64,000 nucleotides of DNA. It comes from Gliomastix tumulicola. Its lineage: Eukaryota; Ascomycota; Sordariomycetes; Hypocreales; Bionectriaceae. The translations under genes were made by a program, and so were the position numbers. The notes beneath the pieces are model-generated. The model saw only the letters and a program-made list of their open reading frames with translations. It did no database searches and had not been told where the DNA came from. This document shows, piece by piece, positions 10,926 through 20,897 of this stretch (position 1 is the stretch's first letter; the number at the start of each line of letters is the position of its first letter). Where the stretch lies: positions 1,488,001-1,552,000 of the forward strand of contig BCHX01000004.1 in NCBI GenBank assembly GCA_001599755.1, read 5' to 3'.

Positions 10926-11470
10926 GTTCTCCTCCCCCATACTCAAAACTTTTTCCGTTCTTCTTTTTCTTTTTTCTTTACCCTGCAGTAACGACAGCTG
11001 CCATGTTTGGATTTAGAGACTTGAGATTCCGCATATAGACTCGGAAGTGTATTCATAGGTTCGCCCGCCGGCCGCACTTGAAATCTTTCAACTGCTTGTG
11101 TTGTCCATCTACTTGATCTGGTTCCCTTGGACGGAGGACATCAGGGTGACAGAAGGGCGGCGTTTTCTCGTTTAAAAAATGTTGTGTTTAGTTCTTCCGG
11201 CGTTGAAGGGTCCTCTGGATGATATATGTTATGAGTACAATAGAGGGACGATGCGTCCTATTTTGAAAAGGAGTCTATTTCACTTTCACTTTCTAGAGAT
11301 TGACGTGCTGGATGTGTGCTGGACGTGTTCTTAATGTTGTGAACGGCATATTCTAGTACTCGAGTTCCCAAGTCGAGTTCGCCGGGTGTATGTATAGTTA
11401 GTTGTGCCTTCACCGGGCTATACGAACGCCCTTCCCAGCATCAAATCAGCTCAGAAACGACAGCCCTATG
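10926..11470. other. Convergent 3' intergenic region (transporter / ORC5)
   Basis: It contains the 3' untranslated regions of two convergent genes. I see no further gene or notable repeat. Confidence 0.6.
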
Positions 11471-13031
11471 TTACTCAATCAACCACTCCTCCACCTCAAC
11501 GCCCATACTCCTCCCGACTCCCCTCACAACCTCCCACCCGACATTCACCCTCCACTTGCCCCCGCGATCCATCACATCCCCCCCGACGCCCACCCGACTC
11601 AGCAGCCTCAGACTCGCCAGCGTCGCCAGCGCAACGCCCACGTCCCCGTCGACGCCCCTGCTCGAGCTCGTCGTCCTCTTCCCGTCCTCGATCCACTCCG
11701 TCCGCACGGCGGCAAAGATGGCCAGCATGCGCTCCAGGACAAACGCGTGCGCGCCCAGCAGCTTCCTCGCGATCCTCTTGTGGCCGCCCTGCTTGTGCGA
11801 TGCCCTCCGTCGCCGACGCTGGTGGTGCGTCGAGAAGAGCGTGACGTCGTGCCGCGGCGCGTTGTGCGAGGCGAGATACGCGCACAGCAGCAGCATGCGC
11901 GCCGTCCGCGGCAGCAGAGCCGCGAGGTCCGTCGTCGTCGTCGTCTTCGTCGTCGTCGTCCCCATCGTCTTACTGGCCGTTACTGCTACTACTGCCGCTG
12001 CAGGAGGACGCACAGACACGATGCTCGGGTTGAGCAGCGTCTCGTCCTGGAAGTGCGCGCGCGCCGCGACGAGGAGCTTGGAGAAGTCCCTCGCCGTGTG
12101 CAGCCCCCTCTCCACGGGCGCGACGAACCGCGGCCAGAGCGTCTCGCACGCCGTGCGGAAGGACGGCAGCGACCGCGCGGCCGAGCGGACGAGGGCGTCG
12201 TGCACGGCGGCGCAGAAGCGCGCCCAGAGGGCGAGGGTGTCGGCGACGGTGTTGTTGGCGATGGGCTGGCGGGGCGCGGCTTCGGGGAGGGAGAGGATCT
12301 GGACGAGGGCGGACTTGTCGTAGGGCGGGAAGAGGAGCGTTGCCGAGGAGGGCGTTCGGAGGTGGTGGGCTGGGGGGGACGTCACGATGAAGACGGTCGT
12401 GAGACAGGGGATCTATGTTTCTTTGTTAGCCAGTCGAATGACCAGAGTCAAGATCAAGACGTACAATCTCAGAGAGCCGCGCCAGAGCAGGCACGAGCGT
12501 CGGCGGCGGATCCCGCGCCCTGTCGATGCCGTCCAGCACCAGGACAAACCGGAACGCAGCCCCCCTGTCCTCGTACTGGAGCAGCCTCGTCAGCTCGACG
12601 TCCAGCTGCGCGAGCGTCTCGCACCGCACGGCAGCGTCCGACCGCCTATCCAGTGCGTCCGCGACGGACGAGACGATGCGCTCGAAGAGGTGGCGGGGCG
12701 TGATGCATCGCGAGGCGGGGATGACGGCATGACGGAGCGTGTCCGGGTCGTGGAGGGTCATGTTGCGGAGGAGAGAGGTGGTGATGGCCGTCTTGCCTGT
12801 GGCTTCGACGCCGTGGAGCGTGAGGTTCCGGCATGGTGCTGCGGATGGCTGCAGACAGAAGTCAGCATTCTATACTACTAGTAGTCTCTATGGTCCTGTT
12901 GTCGGTGTGTGCAAGGTACGTACGTAGAGGAGAGTCGCCAGTGCCCGGATCTGCTGCTCCCGGCACGGGAAGGACTGGAGGACAGGAGTCAGAATGATCT
13001 CGTCCGGCAGACGGAACAGCGACTGCGGCAT
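11471..13031 (-). CDS. orc5: Origin recognition complex subunit 5
   Basis: Predicted 477 aa from three exons, all joined in phase 0 (13031-12924, 12848-12465, 12412-11471; introns of 75 and 52 nt). ORC marks replication origins and loads MCM. ORC5 is one of its AAA+ subunits. The N terminus contains the typical SFPCREQQIRAL block. A Walker A motif is at 49-56 (GVEATGKT) and a Walker B-like strand at 138-145 (VLVLDGID). The sensor strand follows the second intron (TTVFIVTSPP). The C-terminal ORC5 winged-helix-like half begins around LLFPPYDKSALVQIL. A Thr-rich low-complexity insertion lies near residues 300-315, and its length differs from what I expect of the family. The gene is tandem with the DJ-1-like gene upstream. 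Confidence 0.92.
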
Positions 13032-13444
13032 TATGAAGGCGTATGTGTGTGGGTGTGTGTGTGCTCGTCGAGTGAGGTTGGTGGTGATGGGAATTCGTTG
13101 GGAGACGCGTTTTCGGCGCGGGTTGGAAATCCGGGGAAGCAACCCTTTATCTCGGGGAAATATCGGCCGAGGCTGTATGAGGACAATGGCCGCCCGAAAC
13201 ACTCCTTCCTATCACTGAACAAAGATTCATCTAAACATGATTAAATACTAGTATGCAAATCATTTTTTAAATCTTTCACGATTATTCGAGTTTCAACACT
13301 TCATGTTGCTCCCAGGTGTTCAACCTCAAATGCACATGCCTAGTAAGTAGACCTGATAGGTCACTCGATGACAACCCCTTATAAAACACCCTCATAAGAT
13401 ATGTATATACATCCAAGTATATGCTCTCATCCTCATCTATACAC
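13032..13444. other. Intergenic region between ORC5 and the DJ-1-like gene
   Basis: It holds the ORC5 promoter and the 3' flank of the DJ-1-like gene, both on the minus strand. There is a short GT-rich tract around 13041-13062. No additional gene is seen. Confidence 0.6.
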
Positions 13445-14267
13445 CTACCCCTGGTGCGGCACCCCAATAATATCAGTAAACGGATCGTCATCCCACGCCC
13501 GCGGCAGCACCTCCGTAATCTCAGAGATGGTATCATGCAGCGCCTCCCCGTAGAACTCCTTGATAAACGCAAACGTCATGTCGATCCCCGCGCTCACGCC
13601 CGACGACGACCAGACATTCCCGTCCACGATGTACCGCGCGGGCGCCACCCAGGTGACGTTTTCTCCGTGGGCCGTGACAAGCCCCCAAGCGCGCTTGTTG
13701 GTCGTCGCGCGGCGGTTGTCGAGGAGGCCCGCGCGGGCGGCGAAGAGCGCACCCGTACAGACGGTGAGGAGGTAATCGACTTGGGGCACGACGACCTTGA
13801 GGTACTCGTCGATGTAGAGCGTGTTGGGGTCGCGCGAGGCAGCACCGCCAGGCACGAGCAGGATGTCTAGATCGACGTCGGTGTCGTCCATGGTGGCTGT
13901 GCCGACGACCTCGAGCTTGAAGGTCGAGTTGTGCGGGTTGCCCATAGGCGTCTGGACGACGACGTTGGAGTCCTTGGGCGTGATGACCGTCACGTCGATG
14001 TGTCGGTTCGAAGACACAAAGTACAGGAGCTCGAGGGGCCCGTAGATGTCGAGGATGTCGACGCCGGGGAAGGCCAGGATGCCCCATTTCGTCGGGACGG
14101 CTGGGAAAAAATAATACATGTCAGTATACCCTCTTTACTCTTCGGAAACAGGAGGAGAAAAACATACCATCCTGCCGCTTGGCCTTCTGCACCGTACCAG
14201 CAGCCGAGGCCGAGCACATCAGCGAGGCGCCGACGGCCGCCGTCTGGAGGAGAGACTTGAAGAGCAT
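13445..14267 (-). CDS. Secreted DJ-1/PfpI (ThiJ) family protein
   Basis: Predicted 251 aa from two exons (14267-14168, 14100-13445; 67-nt phase-1 intron, GTATGT...CAG). The DJ-1/PfpI superfamily has a class-I glutamine-amidotransferase-like fold. Members include isonitrile hydratases, chaperones/deglycases and regulatory domains, so the reaction here is unknown. Seen in the sequence: FPGVDILDIYGPLELL with the conserved acidic residue E57, VPGGAASRDPN, and the nucleophile elbow VCTGALFAARAG with C148 followed by LLDNRRAT. The first exon supplies a hydrophobic N terminus (about residues 1-23, ending in an Ala/Ser-rich stretch), which I read as a secretion signal. A KAKR dibasic site follows at about 28-31. 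Most DJ-1 relatives are cytosolic, so predicted export is the unusual feature. Confidence 0.85.
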
Positions 14268-14362
14268 CGTGACTGTCTGTCTTGCTGTGCTAATATCTCA
14301 GGGCATGTAACTTGAAACAACGTCGATTCGAGGCCACCATCAACACCGGGGCATATCCAGCT

Positions 14363-14372
14363 CCTTATATAC
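14363..14372 (-). promoter_or_regulatory. TATA box of the DJ-1-like gene
   Basis: Read on the minus strand this is GTATATAAGG, about 96-105 nt upstream of the ATG at 14267. The distance and sequence suit a fungal core promoter. Confidence 0.5.
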
Positions 14373-14402
14373 ATGCTCACTCTCTTCCCGGACCTATCCT
14401 AT

Positions 14403-14412
14403 CCATATAAGG
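14403..14412. promoter_or_regulatory. CArG box (CC-A/T6-GG), candidate MADS-box site
   Basis: CCATATAAGG matches the CC(A/T)6GG consensus bound by Mcm1/SRF-type MADS factors. It lies about 30 nt upstream of the TATA box of the DJ-1-like gene. The match is seen directly. Binding is inferred. Confidence 0.3.
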
Positions 14413-15049
14413 CCTACCCGTCGACATGGCTGCTCCGCCAAGACGCACCCGTTATGAGCATGTTTCGACGTCAACAGTCTTACATCACCAGGGTTCTTGT
14501 TTCTAACGTTGCATCCCGCAGCAACCGTCAACAAGCCCTCCCTCTCAGCAAATCAAATCAGAGATGCAGAGGTCCCCATCAATGCACACACTGACGCACG
14601 GTCCTCTATCCCGGACCCCGACCTATCACCTCCTCCTTTGCCCTTCGCCCTTTGCCCTTTGCTTCCCCCTGTCGAGAAGAAGCTTGTACTAAAGAGAGTC
14701 ATGCTGGAAACAAAGTCACGAGTCGCTCAGTACCAGACTGCGGGGAACTACTCTATTATTCTGTTTGACTGGACATCAGATGCCTGTTTTACGAACCGAA
14801 GGATCCTGTTTCGAAACTTCGGTCCCGATCCTTCGTCAGACAGCGAGCGGCAATTGGGCGGTCAGGGGCGGCATTTACGGAGTTTGGTCTCCCGGCAGTG
14901 ACGACTTAGTGCGTATCTTTCTCAAAACCTCTCATACGTGTGTATACATCGGGGGAGGAGAACAGATAATAATAATATCGCATTTCCGCAGGCTATCTAT
15001 CAATCAATCAATCAATCAATCATAAAGGCATACGGCTAGAGAATACGAA
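14413..15049. other. Intergenic region between the DJ-1-like and C6-regulator genes
   Basis: It holds the upstream part of the DJ-1-like promoter and the 3' flank of the C6 regulator. The plus-strand frame at 14497-14901 has no recognisable domain and is not called. A TCAA tetranucleotide tract is at 15000-15022. Confidence 0.55.
15000..15022. repeat. TCAA tetranucleotide microsatellite
   Basis: Nearly six consecutive TCAA units, just downstream of the C6 regulator stop codon and probably in its 3' UTR. Confidence 0.85.
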
Positions 15050-16507
15050 CTAAGGCTCCAGCTTCACGAGCATCTCGTCGAACCACTCGTCCAGTCTCCC
15101 CGCTGCCTCCTCCATCTTCTGCCGTAGCATCTGTATCTTCTCCGTGCGCGTCGGGCCCCTCTTTGCCTGTGCCATGCCTTCCACCCTATCCAACAGCCGC
15201 CGCATGTTCCTGATCTGGATCCACGCCAGCTCGCGGATCATGTGGAAGAGCTCCTCGTCCGAGTATTGCGCCCGAAACTCGGGCGAGAACACCCCGTCAT
15301 TGCCCCCGAATCCGCCTCCGCCTCCGCCTCCGCCGTGAATGAGGTCCGTCTCGCCGCCTGTGCCTGTGCTGCTGTCCGAGAGCTGATCTGCCGTCGGCGC
15401 CCATCGCTGGAAGAACTGCCGTCTCTCATCGTCGCTTGCCGACTCTGACCCAGATCCGGCTCGCCCCGGGAATGTCCTGGACGGTTGGGCGCCAGAAAAT
15501 TGGGCAAAATGGTACTTTGACGCCAGGGAGGGTCCCAGAGGAGCCACACCCCGGGCCGCGGAGTTTGTTTGGGTCGTCGATCGCTCAGGCCGTCCCGCCA
15601 GACCTGCCATCATCTGTGTGCCCCGATCGCACAGGAGGAGCACGGCCGTGTGAGCCGCCGCCTCGTCGGCGCATCTCGGGCAGTCCAGCGGCCGGACACA
15701 CTGTGACACGAGGAGCTTGTGCACCTGGAGGACGTGGTCAAAGGTGAGCGTGTCGAGCCGGAAGTAGTTGTCGTCCAGCTTCTGCACCATGTCCAGCGCC
15801 TCCTCGATGCACGAGCACGACGGCGGCCTCGAGCCTTCGGCTGAGCTGGATTCCCTGGAAGTAGGCGTATTTCTCTCCAGCTGTCTTCGGTTGGCGTCGT
15901 CTACCACATCAAAGATCTCACTGATCCGGGGCAGGCTGGTAGGCGACCCCGGGTGACTGCCACGGTGAGGTAGATGCGTGACCTCTGTGTGAATGTGGTG
16001 GCGGAACGGCCGGTCATAGTCCTCGGTCGATAAGGAGATGGGCTCAAAGCCCTCAAAGCCCGTCTTGTCTCCTTCACGAGGCGTCGATGCATTTGTGCTG
16101 CCCGCAGCACCGTCGGCAACGGCTTTCTTCCGGACGCGAGTCCTCGGTGCATACTCTGTGATGCATGCTGTGTCGTGCTGTCGACACCGGTCGCAGGAGT
16201 CTCCCAGGCCCGTACACCGGAGCTGTTGAATAGCAGCGTCAGTCTCGCCCACAAAAAAACTACGGCTGCTGCCAAGGAGGAGCCGTGAGTTGCAGAGTAG
16301 AATAAAGTAGAATAAAGTAGGTACCTTTTTGACCTGACATCTCGTGCAAGCCGGCCGCCGACTAGCACCGAACCTGTTTCTCGCCGTGCCATGGCTCGCG
16401 TCGCTGGCGGCGACCTGCTTCATACAGCCCTCACGGCCCTTTGCCCCCTGCCGATCGCCCTGGCCGCCCCCACGGGGTTTGGCCGATGCTTTGAAGGTCA
16501 TAAACAT
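15050..16507 (-). CDS. Zn(II)2Cys6 transcription factor (AflR-like architecture)
   Basis: Predicted 451 aa from two exons (16507-16325, 16222-15050; 102-nt phase-0 intron inside the zinc cluster). Splicing joins ACTRCQVKK to LRCTGLG and gives the binuclear cluster C54-x2-C57-x6-C64-x6-C71-x2-C74-x6-C81, a DNA-binding domain found only in fungi. A basic linker follows (TRVRKK). Around residue 210 is a Cys-containing CSCIEEALDMVQKLDD segment like the regulatory region of AflR-type factors. A Gly run and a C-terminal amphipathic or coiled-coil-like stretch (TRTEKIQMLRQKMEEAAGRL) complete it. The open frame extends upstream only with a GTG, so I take the ATG at 16507; a second ATG two codons later is an alternative. 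Its target is unknown. Neighbours are two secreted-protein genes. Confidence 0.85.
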   Translation of the reverse strand: MFMTFKASAKPRGGGQGDRQGAKGREGCMKQVAASDASHGTARNRFGASRRPACTRCQVKKVPTLFYFILLCNSRLLLGSSRSFFVGETDAAIQQLRCTGLGDSCDRCRQHDTACITEYAPRTRVRKKAVADGAAGSTNASTPREGDKTGFEGFEPISLSTEDYDRPFRHHIHTEVTHLPHRGSHPGSPTSLPRISEIFDVVDDANRRQLERNTPTSRESSSAEGSRPPSCSCIEEALDMVQKLDDNYFRLDTLTFDHVLQVHKLLVSQCVRPLDCPRCADEAAAHTAVLLLCDRGTQMMAGLAGRPERSTTQTNSAARGVAPLGPSLASKYHFAQFSGAQPSRTFPGRAGSGSESASDDERRQFFQRWAPTADQLSDSSTGTGGETDLIHGGGGGGGGFGGNDGVFSPEFRAQYSDEELFHMIRELAWIQIRNMRRLLDRVEGMAQAKRGPTRTEKIQMLRQKMEEAAGRLDEWFDEMLVKLEP

Positions 16508-17494
16508 GCTGGAAACCGTCTCTAGGAATTCGTCCGTCTTGCGTTCAGTCACCAGATGCAGAGGGAAGAGAGAGACGAAGCAGCAGGTCGAACGATCTTT
16601 CCCCAGGCGAGCAGGGAAGAGTAGGATTTGGGTCGAGGTAGGCGGGTCGATGGGATTTTCGGAACCAATCTGCTCCCGCGGGGGAGTCGGATGAGACAGG
16701 ACGAGCTAAAGAACACCAAAGTACACGGGGACGCGAGCTTAAAGGCCACGGCGATTCTGATAGCAGGTATATAATACTCTGTAGGGGAAAGGCGGACAGG
16801 AAAAAAACCCTCAGCTTTGCCGAACCGCGGGGGATTGAGTAGTTGGTCATTCGCACCCTCCAACATGCAAATATGGGGTGACAAAAGGCTGCAAATATTT
16901 CTTCGGCTTTTACCGATGAGAGAAATGGCCGAAGCAAGAGCGCGGCACATCGGTGAGATGCAGCTGTCAGGCTCAGACTCGGGGACTTTGAACTTCGGGA
17001 ATATCCCCTTGAGGTCCCTCGTTTTGGTTCGAGTTGTCTAGACCTCGTCGTTGGCCGTGCCATGCGACGCTGACACACTTCGGGAACTGCCCAATCTAGA
17101 TATCCGGCGACTTCTTGTTTTGGGTCCATGCCGAACCATTGCCAGGGAGAAGTGGCGGCCTCCTCATCAGCCCAGAGTCGAGGATTCCAGGGAGAAGATC
17201 TGTTCCATCGGGGAGATCTCGTGTTCTGGAGAGTGGTCGGTATTGCGAGACGTTGGTTCTCTCTGCTGTCAGACTCCTTAGTCGCTCGAGGGACAAAACA
17301 AGATCGTGAACGTCCAGAACCTCGGGTCTTTCTTGCGCGGGCTTGTGATCAGTGTGTCAATGTCATCTGCCAGGGTTCATAGCGTCGTCCACGTCACCCC
17401 ACCCCCCATCCACTTCACGACAGCGGTTTCTATTGGCACTTGCATCCAACAAGGAGGTGCGGCACGGAGTCGATGGCGCAGTAACAGAGAGGTC
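16508..17494. other. Intergenic promoter region upstream of the C6 regulator
   Basis: This roughly 1-kb region contains a TATATAAT-like stretch near 16767-16775, about 260 nt upstream of the regulator ATG. The rest shows only short frames without motifs. The last part is the 3' flank of the secreted-protein gene. Confidence 0.5.
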
Positions 17495-19138
17495 TCATGA
17501 CTGCCTCTGGGCCCTGGCCGCCGCTGTCGAGGCCATCATCTCCTCCACTGCGACCCCGTAGAACCCTCCCTCGTCGACGCACAATGGAGCCCTCCTCCTG
17601 TCCAGTGCAAGACTGAACGGCCACACTGGCACATAGCAGACTGAACGGCCCACACACCCCGGCATGCACTGCTTCCATGATGACCAATTCAGCATCTTTA
17701 CAAGATCACGCATGCGTCTTGTTGCAGCCAAAACATCCTCGTCGTCTTCTGTCGATGCAATAATTTCACCGCAGACGGTTTGCGATATATTGAGAATGGC
17801 CGACATTGCAACGCTCTTCTTCCCCGAAGAGGGACTGCTGCTGCCAAATTGGAAGTAAGAAGCGCAGCGGTCGACTTCGTCTTGGCGATTGCGACTGCGG
17901 TGATCGATGAAGGGGAGCATCAACCTCCGTGCCTCGTTGTCGAAAGCCTCTTTCGACTCCCAAGGTTCATGCTCAGACGATAGAAGCCTCAAAGGGGCTG
18001 AGAAGCGCTCGACGATCATGTCTGTGACAGCCTGCCAGTCCGTCTGGCGATCTTGGTCCCCATCCACATCATCTGCCTTCTCCGTGACGAGGGCATCCAC
18101 CTCTGCCCGACGCTCGGCCCGCTTCACCTCGTCGTTCAAATCGTCGCCATGTATCGTCACAAATCTATCGTAGTTGAGGATTACCCTTCCCCTCCCGATG
18201 CCGTTGAATCTTTGCGCGAGCGCCTTGTAGGTAGCAAAGGTATCTCTGATCTTCTGTGTTGCCACAGTTCCATGAGCCTCCAGGCGAGCACTCTCCAGCT
18301 CACACATGATGATCTCGAACCCTGTCTCCATGCGCAGAAAGCCGTGCACCTGCTGGTCCCAGTCCTCCCGCGCGACTCGGCATAACTCTGCGGCGCGAAT
18401 GTTGTCGTCGTCGAGGTTAGTTCCGAGACGGAAACGATCCTGCAGAATGATCCTGTCTTGGAAATCCAGAGTTCCAAGAGTCGTTTTGGCTGCAGATGTG
18501 CCGTCAACATAAAGCAGCCGGAGGGGCTGCGTTGTTGAATATGTATGAAGGTAGCCCCAGCCATCGTTGTCCTTGAATTGAGTCCACAGACTGGAGGGAC
18601 TTCCCGGCGCCGGTGCCGCCTCAACATGATCATTCTGAGACAGCAGATCATCTACCGCTATCTCAGCAACAATGGGTAGATCAGAGTCGGCAGGACTGTT
18701 TCTGATGGGTACTTGATCTCGACCACCGTCCGGTACGCCACGATCCTCAGGTTTTCCCGCTCCCTTTTCTTTCCCAAAAGCCGTCGACCAGTGCTCTGCA
18801 GGGTGTGAGAACATCATGGCATGCTCCGGCTCAAACGCTAGCCACTTCAGGCCGGCTGCTGGCGGGAGCTCCTTTGAAGTCCCATGATAGAGGCGCACGC
18901 CAGCAGGGACCGTAGCCAGGAACGCGCAGCGGCTCTCATAGTTGACTGAGGAGCCGAGTTGACGCATAGAATCGTGGATCGAGTTGAAGATAGAGTTGCT
19001 CATCCCCACGCTGTCCAGATTAGAAGCGTACCCAGAGGGCTGTCCAGGAGTCGCATCGCTGGCTGTTGAGAGCTGAAGTTGAAGGAAGAAGCAGAAGATG
19101 AGGCGGCGAGGATTGAGAGTAAATGACGAGGGTGTCAT
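17495..19138 (-). CDS. Large secreted protein of unknown function with a YHGT motif
   Basis: Intronless, 547 aa. I do not recognise a named family. The N terminus (residues 1-27) has basic residues, a hydrophobic core (LIFCFFLQLQL) and a small-residue end, and so looks like a signal peptide. Conserved-looking blocks are VRLYHGTS (82-88) followed by GLKWLAFEPEHAMMFS (96-111); WGYLHTYSTTQPLRLLYVDG (194-213); and SAAKTTLGTLDFQD (215-228). Near the C terminus is a Cys-rich block (KQCMPGC, then SVCYVPVWPF). From memory, similar blocks occur in many ascomycete hypothetical secreted proteins. The HGT triad followed by an aromatic/Ala-rich segment resembles the opening of some ADP-ribosyltransferase-like folds, but I cannot confirm a catalytic Glu. 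The gene lies between two Zn2Cys6 regulator genes. Confidence 0.75.
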   Translation of the reverse strand: MTPSSFTLNPRRLIFCFFLQLQLSTASDATPGQPSGYASNLDSVGMSNSIFNSIHDSMRQLGSSVNYESRCAFLATVPAGVRLYHGTSKELPPAAGLKWLAFEPEHAMMFSHPAEHWSTAFGKEKGAGKPEDRGVPDGGRDQVPIRNSPADSDLPIVAEIAVDDLLSQNDHVEAAPAPGSPSSLWTQFKDNDGWGYLHTYSTTQPLRLLYVDGTSAAKTTLGTLDFQDRIILQDRFRLGTNLDDDNIRAAELCRVAREDWDQQVHGFLRMETGFEIIMCELESARLEAHGTVATQKIRDTFATYKALAQRFNGIGRGRVILNYDRFVTIHGDDLNDEVKRAERRAEVDALVTEKADDVDGDQDRQTDWQAVTDMIVERFSAPLRLLSSEHEPWESKEAFDNEARRLMLPFIDHRSRNRQDEVDRCASYFQFGSSSPSSGKKSVAMSAILNISQTVCGEIIASTEDDEDVLAATRRMRDLVKMLNWSSWKQCMPGCVGRSVCYVPVWPFSLALDRRRAPLCVDEGGFYGVAVEEMMASTAAARAQRQS

Positions 19139-20897
19139 GATAGGAGAGACTCGACCGGCAGGTCAAGGTGCTCGACGTGGTGTGGTGAACTTTCCTAGTC
19201 ACCCCTCGGGCAATTAGAGCTGAGGCCCCTGACGAAGAAGATGCGGATGATTTGTATCTGTCTTGTAGACGTCTCCGAGCCAAGATATCACGCCGCTGAT
19301 TCGGTGGCCAAGGTGTCATGAATACTGTCCCCCCCCATGATCCAGGCGAAAAGGTCCCTGGCGATGAAGGGGCGTCGAGCCCGTGCCGCATTAGTATCGC
19401 ACATGACGTCGGATTGGCGTCTCAACGGGAGTCGATCCAACCTTCGAGTAGGATCCGTGCTGGAAACCCTCATTGCGAGACAAGACTATTCCGTCCATTG
19501 AGATGATCCCCAGCACAAAGACTGAGTAAGAGCGCTCTGAATTCGGATGGTCGCTGCTCAGCAGGCACGGAGAGTCTCCGGACGACGATCATGATCCTCG
19601 CCAGAGACGCTAAAATAGTTGGCGTCCCATCCATTTTGGCCGCTAATCAAGACGGCCCAAAGCTTTCCCCATCAGTAATGGTAGTACTGCTCAAGCACTC
19701 TAGTCAATAGAGCCTGTCTTGCTATGTCGTAGGCAAGAACATGAGAAGAAGGGGGGATCAAAGAGAGGCAATGGCCGGTGGTCATTGAAATGTATTCGCG
19801 CAATACCGAATCCTGTCTGAGGGGTCTAGACCCTTCACAAGGTCTCTAGTCGCCGGGCTCTGCATCCTGTGTGGAAGAAAAAGACGGGGTCCAAGCATGA
19901 AGCATGCAAGACATCGTCAGTGAGACCCAGCGCACCTTCCATGATTCCTCAACTCACCGACAAAGTCGGAAAGAGGGTGGCACCAATGTTCCTGCTTTGC
20001 CTCAAAGTCTTCCAGATTATTGCTCTGAGAGCGATAGCAGAGGAAGGCGCGGGAATTAGCAGCCCGGCCGCACCTGCTGCGTGCTCACTGCGTCCTTGCT
20101 TACCTTCCCCAGTGCTCCTTCCTTCCCCCGAAAGCCGTGCCTGCAGGTTGCATGTACGAGGTACCTGTCCCAACGCTAAGCCCCACCGAAAGCCACCAAC
20201 ACAATGCAGTCCCTTTTTCTTCGGCATTATCAATCCGACGTGTCTGGGCAGTTCTGCGAGTCGGTCTCCTCAGCCCTGTCAGGCACGATAAGAAAACGCA
20301 CGGGTACGGCTACCGGTCCTCGAATTCTCACCACAAGACGTTGTTTGTGCACCGCAATCCGTAGAAATTCTAGAAACGCCATTCAGGCGTACCTGCCTAA
20401 CTCTAGTCCTACTAATAAACTCGTCCACCGTGAAATCCAACATTTAGCGCATGTACACGCAAACCAAACAAGCAGGGACGGGCAGCAGCGCTCCTGCTCC
20501 GCCTCAAATCGAAGACGTAATTGACGGTCCCTGTCTCTAGGTAGCCCTGATAGCGAAATTCAATCTCTCATTCTCACTCCCACTCCCACATCCCGCTGAC
20601 CGAGTCGTCATCTGCTGCCTGCCAAAGTACTTTCTATTCTGTCGTCGATCATCGCTTCAAGTCGCCGTCGTGCAAATGGCAGGACGGTAGCAACGCGTGC
20701 TTGTCCGACCCTGAAACCAGCCCAACGTCGCCGTCTCAGCCAGTCATCAATCACCGACAGCCCACCATAAGCACGCAGCGTCACATTCAGTTAATCGATC
20801 GACCAACAGCCGTCAATCGCCATCTAACAAACCATCCCCGCGAAGACTCGCACTCGCACTCGCAAGCTAGAAAAAGGGGGCACACACCATACACACC
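19139..20897. other. 1.76-kb intergenic region between divergent genes
   Basis: This is the shared upstream region of the secreted-protein gene (minus) and the second C6 regulator (plus). It has several short frames on both strands but no recognisable domain, tRNA or transposon remnant. The last 350 nt are C/A-rich, like a leader. It is the largest unexplained gap in the left half of the window. Confidence 0.5.

Noticed and set aside
9608..11038. 476-codon plus-strand open frame overlapping the transporter in another frame
   Set aside because: An off-frame reading of the SLY41-like exon, rich in Arg, Pro and His. The hydrophobic transporter frame is clearly the real one.
19869..20291. 140-codon plus-strand frame in the 1.76-kb gap
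   Set aside because: No ATG context, domain or membrane/signal feature. The opposite strand is also open, so it is not gene-like.
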